A model generated the notes under the pieces. That model was given only the letters and a program-made list of their open reading frames with translations. It did no database searches and had not been told where the DNA came from. This document shows, piece after piece, positions 1-12,800 of a DNA stretch of 64,000 nucleotides. Position 1 is the first letter of the stretch; the number at the start of each line of letters is the position of its first letter. Source of the stretch: Oenanthe sinensis (lineage: Eukaryota > Streptophyta > Magnoliopsida > Apiales > Apiaceae); assembly GCA_028671895.1 (NCBI GenBank), contig CM053806.1, positions 22,331,001 to 22,395,000 on the forward strand. The letters are read 5' to 3'. The translations under genes and the position numbers were made by a program.

Positions 1-619
1 GGAATGACATTCCTTCTTTACAGGCTGTTAAGACTTGGTTGAGTAAGAATTTCTCAATGAAAGACTTAGGCGAAGCGACCTATATTTTAGGTATCAAGAT
101 CTATAGAGATAGATCAAGAAGAATGATCGGCCTAAGTCAGAGTAGATACTAGTCTAATCCAGGTGAAGGTCACTGGATAGCAGTCAAGAATATTCTTAAG
201 CACTTGAAGAGGACTAAAGATTAATTCTTGGTATATGGAGGAGAAGATAAGCTGGTTATAAAAGGTTACACCGATGCTAGTTTCTAGACAGACAAGGATG
301 ATTCGATTTCTCAGTCTGGATTTATGTTTTGTCTAAATAGAGATATTGTATGCTGGAATGGTTCACAGCAGAGACAGTTGTTGATTCTACAATAGAGCCT
401 GAGTATATTGATGCTTATGAAGTAGCCAATGAGATTGTTTGGGGATGTACTTAGGAGATATCATCTAATTAATGAGATTAATGATCAAGGAGATATACAT
501 ATATGTAAAGTGCATACTAATAAGAATAATGCAGACCACTGACTAAGGCTTTGTCGCAACAGAAGCACGAAGGTCATATTAGTTCCATGGGTATTAGATA
601 CATGAGAGATTGGCTATAG
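1..619 (+). pseudogene. copia pol remnant: RT C-terminus and RNase H
   Basis: Translation of the first 145 bases gives the post-YVDD part of copia RT (SLQAVKTWLSKNFSMKDLG, then LGIKIYRDRSRRMIGLSQS). The sequence then jumps directly to the part equivalent to Y-SNPGEGHW. Compared with the sister copy, about 222 bp (74 codons, equivalent to 13226-13447) are missing in frame. RNase H follows with several stops and an internal loss near 440, where the segment between the AACEAA-like motif and RKYHLI is absent. It ends just before the polypurine tract. It cannot make an active enzyme. Confidence 0.85.
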
Positions 620-633
620 TACAAGTGGGAGAT

Positions 634-1938
634 TGTTAGTATTGGTGTCCTAGAGACAATACTTTTAATGTTTTATTGAAAACAATTAAGGATTATGTTT
701 TATGTGATTATTTAATTAATATTTATTATGTCTTTATTTACTGCGTCATAAATTGAAAGAATAATAAATGTCCTTGGAATATTAATACGTAATATATATC
801 TTTAAGTATGTGACTTAAAAATGAGATTATATGAATAGTATTTTATTCCTAAAATTTCCTAGTCAAGTATTATTATTTAAGGACAGTAATAATGCAATAA
901 GACTAGTATGTTTGTTGACAGATGACCACATCTCATTGGTCATAGGTATGGTGATACTAAAGTCAAGAACATAAGTGTATGTATCAATACATGACACTGA
1001 AAAGACCCGCCGTGAGATTCTACATGTTAATAAGTGTCATAAAAAATCTCACAGTGAAAATGATGTAATGATCCTCTGACTTGAAATTATTATATTTCTA
1101 TACGAGAATTAATATACTTTGATTACACTCAAAGTTACCTTTAACCGGGTTATGATAAAGGTGGACATTGGGTATGCTATGAATCGTATGGGGAATATGA
1201 ATGATAGATATATGATTTAACCCTCCAATTCTAGGAGTGATATTATTGGCCTCTTGATTGAGTGAGACTATGAAATGCATGGTCATGCTCAAATATTGAT
1301 TTGTTTAAATAGTCTACTCATTGATCAAGGAAACCAAGATTAAACGTTGAAGAGGATGACACTATACATGCCTCGAGTTTTATCTATAATATAAGGTTAA
1401 AGGGATTATATTACATTGCACATTATTCACGAAAGGTTTAATTGAATCACCAATTATTATTGTTACTTGGGTAGCAATGATGTATTACTAGATGCCGCTC
1501 ATTGTTTATAATTTTATTATTAGATAATAAAATTATTGCCAACGTAATAATAACCTAAAGGGTCACACACAAAGAACGTCAAAACGGAGGTTTATTTAAA
1601 TTACAAATTTAAATATATTATTGTTTATTCGAATTTAATTATTAAATTAATTAAGTGGGACTTGATTAATTATATTAGAATTCGGATTTAATAAGTATTA
1701 TTATTATTCGAATTTAATTATTGAATTAATTAAGTGGGACTTGATTAATTATATTAGAATTCAGATTTAATAATAATAATAACCCAAAGTCATAATGGGT
1801 TTTGGAAACCACATGGATTAGGGTTAGGCCCAAAATCTCTCTCTCCCCTATATATACATAATGATGTATAGTATTAGGGTTTAATCATCAAATTTCATTT
1901 TAGAGAAAAACCCTAGCTGCTCAACATCAAGAGAGGCT

Positions 1939-1981
<43 letters not shown>

Positions 1982-2248
1982 CAAACAATTCGGCTAGTAC
2001 CGACTCCGGTGATCGTAGGACGATCGGGCGTTCGTGTGGACTTCTTTAGAGAGTAAATCTTTGCAACAAAGGACTGTTGTGATTCATCTTTCTGGACCTC
2101 CATTAAACAGCATACGAAAGCTTTGTTAAGGTACAGACTTCTTCACCATAATCATCCAACGTTATACATGGATCCTGCGATTGGGTTTCGATTTTTTTAT
2201 TGTTTTTATGTTAATTCCGCTGCGTTTTCATGCCCGAAACCCTTCACA
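634..2248 (+). repeat. 3' LTR of the decayed copia element
   Basis: It starts TGTTAGTATTGGTGTCC and ends near CCCTTCACA, and is clearly related to the 1.56 kb LTRs at 6364-7925 and 14062-15624. A TATA-like CTATATATA lies at about 1848, followed by a conserved AAACCCTAG-type leader. A (GA)n run within the transcribed part makes it longer than its relatives. Confidence 0.85.
1945..1981 (+). repeat. (GA)n microsatellite in the LTR
   Basis: About 18 uninterrupted AG/GA units directly downstream of the presumed transcription start of this LTR. The sister LTRs at 7600 and 15300 have no such run, so it expanded after the copies separated. Confidence 0.95.
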
Positions 2249-5000
2249 ATCATCATGTAGTCAGGATATGTCATCATCAACCTCTCATGAGCATCATGAG
2301 CATTAACAGGCCACCTCTTTGTGTTGTACCTCTGAGTGTAAGGAATGGACAAATCTGTAATTTCTTCATCAGCAAAAATTAGCTCATCATCATCAGAGTT
2401 TAGGTCATCCCCAAAGAGTTTACAGCTTTATCAAATATTGGAAACTTAGAGTTTGTGATAGCATCAGATATTGCAGTGACAGGTAAACTCTGAGTACCTA
2501 CAAAAGATATAGAACATACTAAGTCACTCTTTTCTTTTAAAGTAATCTCATTACTTCTCACATTACACATATCATAACTTTTAATAGTCAGAGTTTGCTC
2601 ACTAGAAGTAACTAACTTCTTTCTCAATTCTACCTCGCCTTTTGCCAGATTCAATATCTGCCTCTCATTATTAATTCTGTTTTTCACATATTTTACCTCA
2701 GGCTTACCTCAAATCACAATGTCTTGCAGAAATAAGAGGTGATTGAGAAAGGAGGTTTGTAGTCACATGAATATGGGTATCCTTTTCAGGACTATCCATG
2801 GTCATCCTAACAGTAAATGTAGGAAATATAAATTCTGAACTTAAACTATCAGAGAATGTAAATTCTGCAGCAAAGTCAGATTTTATATCTTGAGCATTTG
2901 TAGATGTGGATGAAGTTTCCTAAGGCTGTGCAGAAAGAGGTTACACCAAAATTGCATCAGAGATTGACAAAGGATTATTCTCAGAGTTTGACTTCTCAGC
3001 ATTTGCTGTAGTAGAATCAGATTTTGTCTACACCTTCTTGTTTTGGTCAACAATCACATAATTAATGATTGGTTCTGGTAGGATCTAAGTCATATCAGCA
3101 GCTGCTTCACCACTTTGAGGTGAAGGTTCTTGTGGGCTTAACTCTGCCAGAGATTGGCCTTCAGCATCAGCAACAACATAATCTTCTTGTAGAATTTGAT
3201 TGCATGCATCCAAACTTTGATTGGATGGTTCTTGTGTGGTTGGGGCCTTAACAACTTCTTCAACCCTTTTAGCTAAAGGTTCTTATTGATTATACCCCGG
3301 ATCCATACTGGCTTCATTTACTGGAACTATGGCTTCTATTGAACTTTGATCAATAGGTTCTTGTGGGCCTAGCCTTGCAATGACTGCTACCTCACTTTGA
3401 GAAGTAGGTTCTTGTGTGTCCTGGCCAAAAGAAATAGACTTCTTTTTCCTTATGAATTGTTTTGAACTAGGAGAGGCTGTAGTTGACTTTGACTTATTTG
3501 CTTCCATCTCCTTTCTTACTTCTTCTGCCATCTCCTTTACTCTTTCATATGATATTTCCTTGATAATTTGTTTGGGAGATTGAATAGGAGAATCAGATAT
3601 TTACATTGGAACAGCTTCACTTGCATCAACATCACCAATATTTGCATTATCACTAGCTAAATCATATTTTACCAACTCATCAGAGTTTATCAAGTTATCA
3701 GATAATATAGACTCAGAGTTTAAGACTTCATCAGAGTTTATCAAATTTTCATAGTATATGGCTTCAGTGTTTACAAGTTGATCAGAGATTACTGGATCAT
3801 CAGTGTTTACACCTTCAGAAATTGCAGCCTTGATCAATCTTCTTCTCTTCTTTTTCATTTCTGGCATTGGATTTACATAAATGGTGCAGGAGGAATCTCA
3901 GAAGCCTTCTTTACAGCTTTCTTCACAGGAAAAACCAACCCTTCATTGCTGTCCTCAGAATCAGTTTTCTCATCAACCAATCTCCTTTTCTTAGGAGAGG
4001 ACTCCTTTATTGATTTACCCTTCTTTTTGCTAGTGCCCTGATGTTGAGTAGTTTGTTTTACAACTACAGTCGTTTGGGAGACTGTAGAGGTTAGTAAAAG
4101 TGATTGGGTAACAGTGTTTGGTGGGTGGCTTGGGTTAGAATTAGAGGGTGTTAAACTCTGATCCATAGCCACAGATAAGAAATCCCTCCCATACATGATA
4201 GGCATTCTCTGATTTAAGAGAAGCCTGACCCATATGGGATAAAAGAGTGGAGATAGAATACATTTATTTGCATCTTTCCTAGCTAGATCAACAAAAATTC
4301 TCTTGTTCATGCTAAAACTAGCTAAACTCTGATCATTCTCAAAGTTTACATTAGGCAATAAAAAGTTAAAAACTAACTATAAAAATCTAACAAAATATAT
4401 AGTATGTGCATCATCATGTATTTTACTAGCTAATTGTCTAATTATCAAACAGGGAAAATTTAAATTTAAATTATGGGTCAGAGAATACCCAATCTGTTGT
4501 GACAGCTACGGTATTGCATCAAAGTTTGTACATTTTGCAGTGAAAGTTCTTGTTATGCAAACAAAGAAGAAGCTCCATTGTTTTCTTAGATTCGGCCTTG
4601 TTAAACTCCCCAATTTAGAAAGGCTTCCTCCATAGCCTATTTCTCTGAAGAATTCCTTGATTTGATCATCCCCAACCAAATCATCATACACAGCCACTTT
4701 TGGGAGATGAAGGGATTGTCTTACCACAGCAGGAGTAATTGAATGCTTGCCATTGCATTGAAATGTTATTATTGGCTCCTCATTATCATCAGCATTATTA
4801 AACTTAGCAGAAGACCAGATTCTTATCAGAGATTGAGCAGAGAAATTATTTGGTTCCTGTAGTGCATACCCAATGTAGCTATTCTGTAGGAAATCCTGAA
4901 TTGCATGAAAATCTTGGGGTATGTCAGTTTTAGATAGATGTGAAATGTAGTTTATAGCAGTAAATGAGTAGTTTTTGAAAGATAGTCCTTTGGATGCCAT
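2249..5000 (-). pseudogene. extra ORF downstream of pol in element A, broken
   Basis: The ATG at 5000-4998 opens MASKGLSFKNYSF, an N-terminal region of the kind found after pol in many plant copia elements (HAIQDFLQNSYIGYALQEP, SITPAVVRQSLHLP). The reading frame continues past stops near 4506 and 4370 into a Ser/Thr/Lys-rich region to 3873. A frameshift leads into an acidic region rich in NSD triplets (3601-3867), then a segment with four QEP-x-x-QS repeats (3110-3440), and finally sequence such as YTQRYNTKRWP at about 2310. It is cut at 2249 by the LTR of the neighbouring element. Its biochemical role is unknown. Sireviruses sometimes have an env-like ORF in this position, but I see no clear signal peptide or membrane segment here. 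Confidence 0.7.
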
Positions 5001-5581
5001 TGAAGTGCAGAGATTAGTAGGTTTAAGAATTTAGGGTTTATATGAAATGAGAGAGAAAGAGAGAAATATGATATGCAGATGAATAATTCAAAGTGATAAT
5101 AATAATTAAACTATTCCCTCTTATTTGCATATACTCTGTAGTGGGACACGTGGCATGAAATCATTGGAAGAGTAATGAGTAAAACAATTCTCAAAATACA
5201 GCAAGAGTGTGTATAACTGTGTATAAAAATGAAACGATTTCTGTGACAAACACGCGTCTTATGATTAGTCCAATCAAAGAATAATAATTATGATGTCACA
5301 AAAATAAAATATGATGTCATAAAAATTTCTCAGAGTTTAGCATGTAGACATGAATCAGATTTTATAGAAAACAGAGTTTAATATGAACTATCAGAGTTTA
5401 CCAAACTCTGACAGAGTTTACCATAAACACTGAAAGCTTGAGATGTTCAGAGTTTAGCTTTTCCAATGATCAGAGTTTATATCAATTTTCATCAGAGTTT
5501 GCCACAGACTCTGACAGAGTTTATCATAAACACTGATTGTCTGTGCTACTTGTTATTAGGAGTTGAACCACTTGACACCAT
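5001..5581 (-). promoter_or_regulatory. pol to extra-ORF spacer of element A, with motif cluster
   Basis: This noncoding stretch separates the RNase H stop (about 5582) from the extra-ORF ATG. Between 5330 and 5540 it holds at least eight copies of CAGAGTTTR or its complement, the same short motif that fills the LTR and the low-complexity coding parts of this element. Near the ATG there is a purine-rich GAGAGAAAGAGAG tract at about 5048. A role as an internal promoter for the extra ORF is inference. Confidence 0.5.
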
Positions 5582-6358
5582 TCATAATTCTGAAACCAAT
5601 CTTGTAAAAGCTGTTTCACACAAAGGCTTGGTGAATATATCTGCTAATTGTTGATCTGTGGGAACAAAAAGTATTTCAATTGTTCATTCCTCCATATGTT
5701 CCCTTATGAAAGGATATCTAATACTGATGTGCTTTGTCAGAGAATGTTAAACTGGATTTCCTATCATTGCAATAGCACTTTGGTTATCATAATAAATAGG
5801 TATTTTTGAAAAGTTCAAACCATATTCTAACAGTTGATTTCTCATCCATAAGATTTGTGCACAGTAGCTTCCTGCAACTATATATTCAGCCTCTGCTGTT
5901 GATGTTGAGATTGATTTTTGTTTCTTGCTTTGCCATGAGATAATTCTTCCACCGAAAAATTGACAACTGCCACCTGTGCTTTTCCTGTCAATTTTACATC
6001 CTGCAAAATCAGCATCTGAATAGCCTATTAATTTAAAATCAGACTCTCTAGGATACTATAAGCCAAGATTGATAGGGCCTTTTAGATATCTAAAAATTCT
6101 TTTAACAACAATCAAATGAGGTTCCCTTAGATTTGCCTGAAATCTTGCACATAGATAAGTGGCAAACATGATATCTGGTCTACTTGCAGTCAAATAGAGA
6201 AGAGACCCAATCATTCACTGTATGCTGTAATATCTACAGGCTCTCCAATGACTTGATCTAGCTTGGTTGCAGTAGCCATTGGAGTTGTAGCAGATGCAGA
6301 GTCTTGCATTTGAAATTTAGTGAGTAGATTTTTTGTATATTTAGACTGATTTATGAAA
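5582..6358 (-). pseudogene. RT C-terminal part and RNase H of element A
   Basis: On the minus strand from 6358 the translation runs through NLLTKFQMQDS, SLLYLTASRPDIMFATYLCA, REPHLIVVKRIFRYLKG and then RNase H (DADFAGCKIDRKSTGGSCQF, ISWQSKKQKSISTSTAEAEY, DNQSAIAM, HISIRYPFIREH, ADIFTKPL). The Asp and Glu positions of RNase H are visible, but there are in-frame stops (near 6210, 6060, 5745 and 5715). Upstream the sequence continues on the far side of the inserted + strand element at 15629. It is not functional. Confidence 0.85.
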
Positions 6359-6363
6359 ATTCA

Positions 6364-7925
6364 TGTTAGTGTAGGTGCCCTAGAGGCAATACAATGTTTC
6401 TTTTAATAGACCTTTATGTCATTTGATTATTCAATAAATGTATTTATTATGAATTTAATTACTGCGAAATATTTGTTAGCATAATAAATGTCCTTAGAAT
6501 CATGATACACATTGTATAGTTTAGTACATGACTTGAACTTGAGATTATATAATAGATCATATTCTTAAATGTCCCTGGTCGAGTATTATTATTATAGGAC
6601 AATAATAATACATAAATAGACTAGTATGTTGTTTGACTGATAACCACATCTCATTGGTTATAAGTATGGGGATACTAAAGTCAATACATAGGTACATGTA
6701 GGAGTACATGATACTGGACAGACCCACAGTGAGATTCTTCATGTTTAATATAGTCATAAGAAAGACTCACAGTGATAATGGTGTAATGATCCTTTGACTT
6801 GAGATCATTATATTTCTATACGAGGATTAATATACTTTGACTATATTAAAAGTTACCTTTGACCGGGTGATGATAAAAGTGGACATCGGGTATATCATGA
6901 GTCGTATGAGAAATATGAATGATAGATAAAGGATTTAACCCTCCTATAATTAGGAGAGATATTATAAGGCCTCTTGATTGAGTGAGACTATAAAATGCAT
7001 GGCCGTGCTCAAATAATGATTTGTTTTCATAGTCTACTCATGGATCAAGTAAACCCGGATTAAATATTGTAGAGGATGACTAAATACATGCCTCGAGTTT
7101 AATCTATAATATATATTGTTAAAGGGATTATATTACATGGAAACATTAATCACGAAAGGTTTTATCGAATCACGATTTAATTATTATTTAATTGGGTAGC
7201 AATGATGTATTACTAGATACCGCTCATTGCTTATAATTTTATTGGAGAATAAAATTATTGCTAATTAAATAATAGCCTATAGGGTCACACACATAGAGCA
7301 CTTAAAGGAATAGTTAATTTAAATTATAGATTTAAATTAATTGATGATTATTTGAATTTAATTATATTAATTAAGTGAGACTTAATTAATTGAAATAATA
7401 AAATTTGAATTTGAATTCTGCCCTTAATAATTAAGTATGACTTAGTTATTAATTAAATAATAGAAATTCGGTTTTATTATTTAATCCTAAACCTACATGG
7501 GTTAGGCTTTGCTGTTATGGGTTGCTGTTATGGGCCTATTAACCAGCCATTATAAATAGATAATGTAGGGTTAATAGGGATTACGTTTTTTAGAAGAAAA
7601 AACCCTAGAGGCAGCAGCTACACAGCAAAGGCAGAGCAAGGCAGATTCGAAATCATCAAAGGAGCTAGTACATCCATTCCGTAATCAAGATCGTGAGACG
7701 TTCTTGAAGGTGCTCGTGTGGATACCATAGAGGTGTTTTCGAGAGGAAGACACAAGTCGTGAAAGCTAGGATCTCCGTTGAGTTCGTGTAAGTCAAGACC
7801 AGACAAAGGTATGATTCCGTTTCACAATAATCAGTCTAGGCTTATACATGATCCTGCGTTAGGGTTCCGAAATTTTCGTTATATTTACGTTTAATCCGCT
7901 GCGTTTTTTGCCTCGGAATCCAACA
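6364..7925 (+). repeat. 5' LTR of the complete copia element
   Basis: It begins TGTTAGTGTAGGTGCCC and ends TCCAACA, directly followed by the primer-binding site. A TATA box (TATAAATA, 7551-7558) precedes the presumed R region, which starts around AGAAGAAAAAACCCTAG. Confidence 0.95.
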
Positions 7926-7926
7926 A

Positions 7927-7938
7927 TGGCATCAGAGC
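7927..7938 (+). promoter_or_regulatory. primer-binding site (initiator tRNA-Met type)
   Basis: TGGCATCAGAGC lies two bases after the LTR end. It matches the copia consensus complementary to initiator methionine tRNA (TGGTATCAGAGC) with one change. Confidence 0.9.
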
Positions 7939-9849
7939 TACGTGTATAAGGGATTGATTTGGTTACGTGTTAACTGTATTTGATGCATACATGCCTGTTT
8001 TGGTGACTACCATGACACTGCTTTACTACTGCCATGCCCTGTTATGAAACTGCCATGCCTTGTTATGAAACTGTCATGCCTGTTATGAGACTGCCATGCT
8101 ACTGCAATGTTATAATCTGTTATGGCATGATATGTGTGATGCACTGTATGTATATGATACGAGATACAATCATACGAAGGTCGTCGGAATCGTTCTGAAG
8201 CGTTTGAAAAAATAACCGCATAAGATGCAGTTTGCTGTGAATAGTGATTCTGCAGTGAATAGTGTTTTTCGACGGAGTCAGAATGGGTCGAATTTACTCT
8301 TTCTGGAAAGGGAAAATCTCCACGAGCAAAATCACGTCTTTGCCATGACCTATGGTGTTTTTTGGCCATTTGACATTGTTAAGGGCCTCAAAAACGCAGT
8401 TTTCTGTTTTCAGATCATAATTTTGAATTTTTTGAAATTTTTTGATCATGATATATTTGATGCGTGATGATATGATTATGCATTCTGGGATTCCAGTATT
8501 TGTTATGTGAGCACGGTGCTAGTTGTGGCCTTCTAGACCCTAGATTAATGGTTTTCGTTTTGGTTTTATAAATACGACTTGCATGTCATTTTCTTCATTC
8601 TTGTAATTGCTGAATCTCGAATGTAACTCGAGTTTTCTTATGTAAGTACATTAGCTTAGGTTGTATTCAATTATTCCATGTAATGTAATTGAAGACTGAA
8701 GGATGATCCAAGAAGCTAAGAAGGAAGCCATGGATGCAAGAAGAATCAAGACAAGCAACTGTATTTATATTTTTCCACCACCATAGATTGACTTTGATCC
8801 TTTCATTAGCTCGAAAGGATCACATAGGAAAGGGGCCATAACCAAGCATGTTTACATACTGCAGTTTACATATTGATGTATGAATGTATGTGTAGAGTAG
8901 AAGATGCATGCTTTAATTAGATTAATGATGTATGCATGTATTAGATACGTCACCCATGCCATGCTTGTCATGCCAAATAAGATAAAATCTGTAACGATTT
9001 AAGATTTTAAAATTAAAAAACGATCATGAGATTCTTGTGTTTATGAAATATGGATTTTTAAAACACGGAATTGAATATGGATTTTGATATCTATAATTGG
9101 GATTTTCTGACAAAAACGGATATGCATATTTGTAAGGCTGATGGGTTTTAAGTGTGACCACTGGTATCCTCCATCTACCTGGGAAATGAACAATTTAAGA
9201 TGTCAATTTGAAATATTTGGTTCAAGGAAAAATTGAGGATCTCTTCATGATGTGATCATGATCGTCGTAAATTTTCTAAACCCCTTAACAAAATATTAAG
9301 TTTAACTCAGATGCTTTCCAATGAATGAACACTCATCGAATCCTAGATCGATTAGGGGAAAGACTATCAGTGGCAGGGGACTCCTATCTATCCTGGTGAG
9401 ATGCGACGAATATAAACAGTTATATTCGGCCGTTGTATCATTGAGTCTAACTTAACTGAGTCGTCATAGTAAGGTGAAAATAAACGGTTATATTCAACCA
9501 TTATGAACTTAGAAGCATAGAGTTTGGTTAAAAGTCTATTAGATAGATAAGATCAATCGTTGTTCACCAAACTATCCAAGAGTTATATATGATATAATTG
9601 ACAACTGTTGTCTACCTAAATAATCATTTTTAAGAACTTCCAGTGGTTGTCTTTGGACATGACGAAATATGGATGTTGGCTCACTAGAAAGAATTATGGG
9701 ATATACTTTCCAAATTAATAGTAAGGGCTATTAATTTGATAAAAATAGTGGGAGATATATTATGAATATATCATAATCATTTGAACATAATAAATAACTC
9801 AGACAATCTAATGTTTATTTTGTGCTTTTATCATTGTAGATACCAAGTA
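7939..9849 (+). other. 1.9 kb untranslated leader of the complete copia element
   Basis: No gag-like reading frame appears before 9850. The leader contains a short tandem array of CTGCCATGCCTTGTTATGAAA-like units (8028-8108) and two imperfect copies of a sequence around AATATAAACAGTTATATTC (about 9408-9510). Such a long leader is unusual for copia and could hold packaging signals; nothing in the sequence proves that. Confidence 0.6.
8028..8108 (+). repeat. short tandem repeat, unit about 20-24 bp, about 4 copies
   Basis: Successive CTGCCATGCCcTGTTATGAAA, CTGCCATGCCTTGTTATGAAA, CTGTCATGCCTGTTATGAGA and CTGCCATGCTA units lie in the retrotransposon leader. Confidence 0.8.
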
Positions 9850-12800
9850 ATGGCAAACAACACAAACACACTATCAGTACGATCAGTCCTTGAGAAGGAT
9901 AAGCTGACAGGAGGAAATAACTTCCTAGACTGGCAGAGGAATTTGAGGATCGTCCTCAGACAGGAGTGCAAGCTTCATGTCATTGATATTCCTCCGGCAG
10001 GTCCCCTTCCTGAGGGCGCTACTGTTGAGGAACGAGCGTCCTACACAAAGGATGAGAATGATGCAAATGATGTTGCATGTCTTATGTTGGCAAGTATGAG
10101 TGCTGAGCTTTAAAGACAGCATGTGCATATGGATGCATACACTATCAATGAGCACTTGCAAATCATGTTTGCAAGCCAAACTCGTCAAGAAAGGTTCAAC
10201 ACAAGTAAGTCACTCTTTAATTGCAAACAAAGGGCAAGTGAACCAGTTGGCCCACATATTCTGAAGATGATTGGTTACATTGAGTACCTTGAAACTTTCG
10301 GTTTCCCGATTATTCAGGAAATTGGTATTGACCTAATCATGAATTATTTGAACAACAAATTCACCCAGTTTATCATAAACTACAATATGAATGAATTTGA
10401 CAAAACACCTACTGAATTGTTGGCTATGTTGAGAACATATGAGACCAACATGAAGATGGCTGAACCTGCTCCCATACTGATGGTGGGCAATAAAGGTAAG
10501 GCCAAAGGGAAATGCAAGTGGAAGGGTAAGAAGAAGACAGGTTCTGATTCTACACCCAAGCCAAAGTCAGGTTCCAAACATGCTTTAAAGCCTAAAGGTG
10601 GGGTCGCTAAGGGTGAATGTCACTACTGTAAGAAAATTGGTCACTGGAAGAGAAACTGTTCAGTTTACTTGGAGGATCTGAAGAAGAAGAGGGCTGAGCA
10701 AGCTTCTACTTCAGGTATATATGTTATAGAAGTCAATCTGTCTATTTCTACATCTTGGGTATTGGTTACTGGATGTGCTACTCACATTTGTATAAATGTG
10801 CAGGAAATGCAGAGAAGTAGGACATTGGCTAAAGGAGAAGTGAACCTACGAGTTGGCAATGGAGCAAGAGTTACCGCTTTAGCTGTAGGAACCTATTATT
10901 TATCTTTGCCCTCAGGGCTAGTTTTAGAACTGGAGAATTGTTTTTACGTGCCTACGATTCGCAGAAACATTATTTATGTTTCTTGTTTGGACAAGAAAGG
11001 TTTTTCGTTTACGATAAAGAACAATTATTGCTCTTTTGCTTTGAATGATTTAACCAATGGTGTTGCGCGTTTGTTTAATGGTTTATATGTTCTTAACTTA
11101 GATAATCCTGTCTATAATATAGAAAACCAACGACTTAAAGTTAATGACTCAAATCAAACATACCTCTGGCATTGTCGTCTAGGCCATATAAATGAGAAAC
11201 GCATATCCAAATTACATAAGGATGGATACTTGGATAAGTTTGATTTTGAATCATACCAAGAATGCAAATCTTGTTTGCTTGGTAAAATGGCTAAAGCCCC
11301 TTTCACTGGTAAGGGTCAAAGGGCCACTGAACGTCTGGAGCTAATACATAGTGATGTATGTGGCCCAATGCGTGTGATAGCTAGAGGAGGCTACTACTAC
11401 TTCATAACATTTACTGATGATTTCAGTAGATATGGATATGTATATCTTATGAAGAATAAATCCGATTCTTTTAAAAAGTTTAAAGAATACAAGGCTGAAG
11501 TAGAGAAGCAAATTGGCGGAGGTGCAAGTATTAAAATCTTACGATCTGATCGTGGAGGAGAATACTTGAGCAGAGAATTTAAAGATTATTTAAAGGAGTG
11601 TGGTATTGTATCACAACTCACTCCGCCAGGTACACCTCAATGGAATGGAGTTTCAGAGAGGAGAAATCGCACCTTGTTGGACATGGTGCGATCGATGATG
11701 AGTCATGCAGATCTTCCAATTAGTTTCTGGGGTTACGCTCTAGAAACAGCGGCTTTCACACTTAACTGTGTTCCTACTAAGAAGGTTCAAAAGACTCCAT
11801 ATGAGATATGGGAAAAGAAACGGTCAGGCATGAACTTTATGAAAGTTTGGGGATGCAAGGCGTTTGTGAAACGTCAAGTATCTGACAAGCTTGGACCTAA
11901 ATCTGAAGAGTGCAATTTTGTGGGATACCCTAAAGAAACAAAGGCGTATTATTTTTATAGTCCTTCTGAGCAGAAAGTGTTTATTGCTCGAGATGCTGTT
12001 TTCATGGAAAGAGATTTTGTTTCCAAAAGAAACAGTGGGAGAACTATAGACCTCGATGAAGATCGAGAACCACAAAATAGCATTGAACCTGAAGTGGAAC
12101 ATGAGCAGGATAATGATAATGCTCAACAAACACAGGTTGTTCGTAGAACTGGTAGAATTTGCCATGAGCCAGAGAGATATAGATTTCTCTTGACTCAATG
12201 TGGTGATTTGATGCTCATAGATGAAGATGAGCCTCTCACATACCAAGATGCTATGAACAGTCCAGACTCTAAGAGATGGCTAGAAGCTATGAAATCCGAG
12301 ATGGATTCCATGTACGAAAACCAAGTATGGACTTTGGTTGATCCACCTGAAGGGGTAAAACCCATAGGGTGCAAATGGGTTTTCAAAAGGAAAACTGACA
12401 TGGATGGAAATGTTCAGACCTATAAAGCAAGGCTGGTTGTAAAAGGTTTCAAACAAATTCATGGTATTGACTATGATGAAACTTTCTCACCAGTGGCTAT
12501 GGTCAAGTCCATAAGGATTTTGCTTGCTATTACAGCATTCCATGATTATGAAATCTGGCAAATGGATGTCAAAATTGTCTTCCTTAATGGAAGCCTTGAA
12601 GAGGATGTGGATGTGTACATGACACAACCTGAAGGTTTTGTCGATCCAAGGAATGTTAGCAAGGTATGTAAATTACGTCGATCCATTTATGGATTGAAGC
12701 AAGCCTCTAGGAGATGGAACATCCGTTTTGATGAAACAGTCAAAGAGTATGGCTTTGTTCAAAACGAAGATGAACCTTGTGTTTACAAGATGGTTAGTGG

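Larger units (their letters stand above)
1..2248 (+). mobile_element. 3' portion of a decayed Ty1/copia element, with 3' LTR
   Basis: Bases 1-620 match, with stops and indels, the end of pol of the better-preserved + strand element at 13079-14047. The polypurine tract AAGTGGGAGAT lies just before the LTR, which starts TGTTAG at 634. The 5' part lies outside the window, so length and target duplication cannot be given. The element sits inside the extra ORF of the minus-strand element A, whose coding sequence resumes at about 2249. Confidence 0.85.

Noticed and set aside
5330..5540. CRISPR-like array from evenly repeated CAGAGTTT
   Set aside because: The motif is about 9 bp with irregular spacing, occurs in a plant retroelement, and also lies in coding sequence; it has no spacer-repeat structure.
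8225..8467. Possible upstream gene in the leader of the complete copia element
   Set aside because: The short frame shows no similarity to gag or any known family and lies between primer-binding site and gag.
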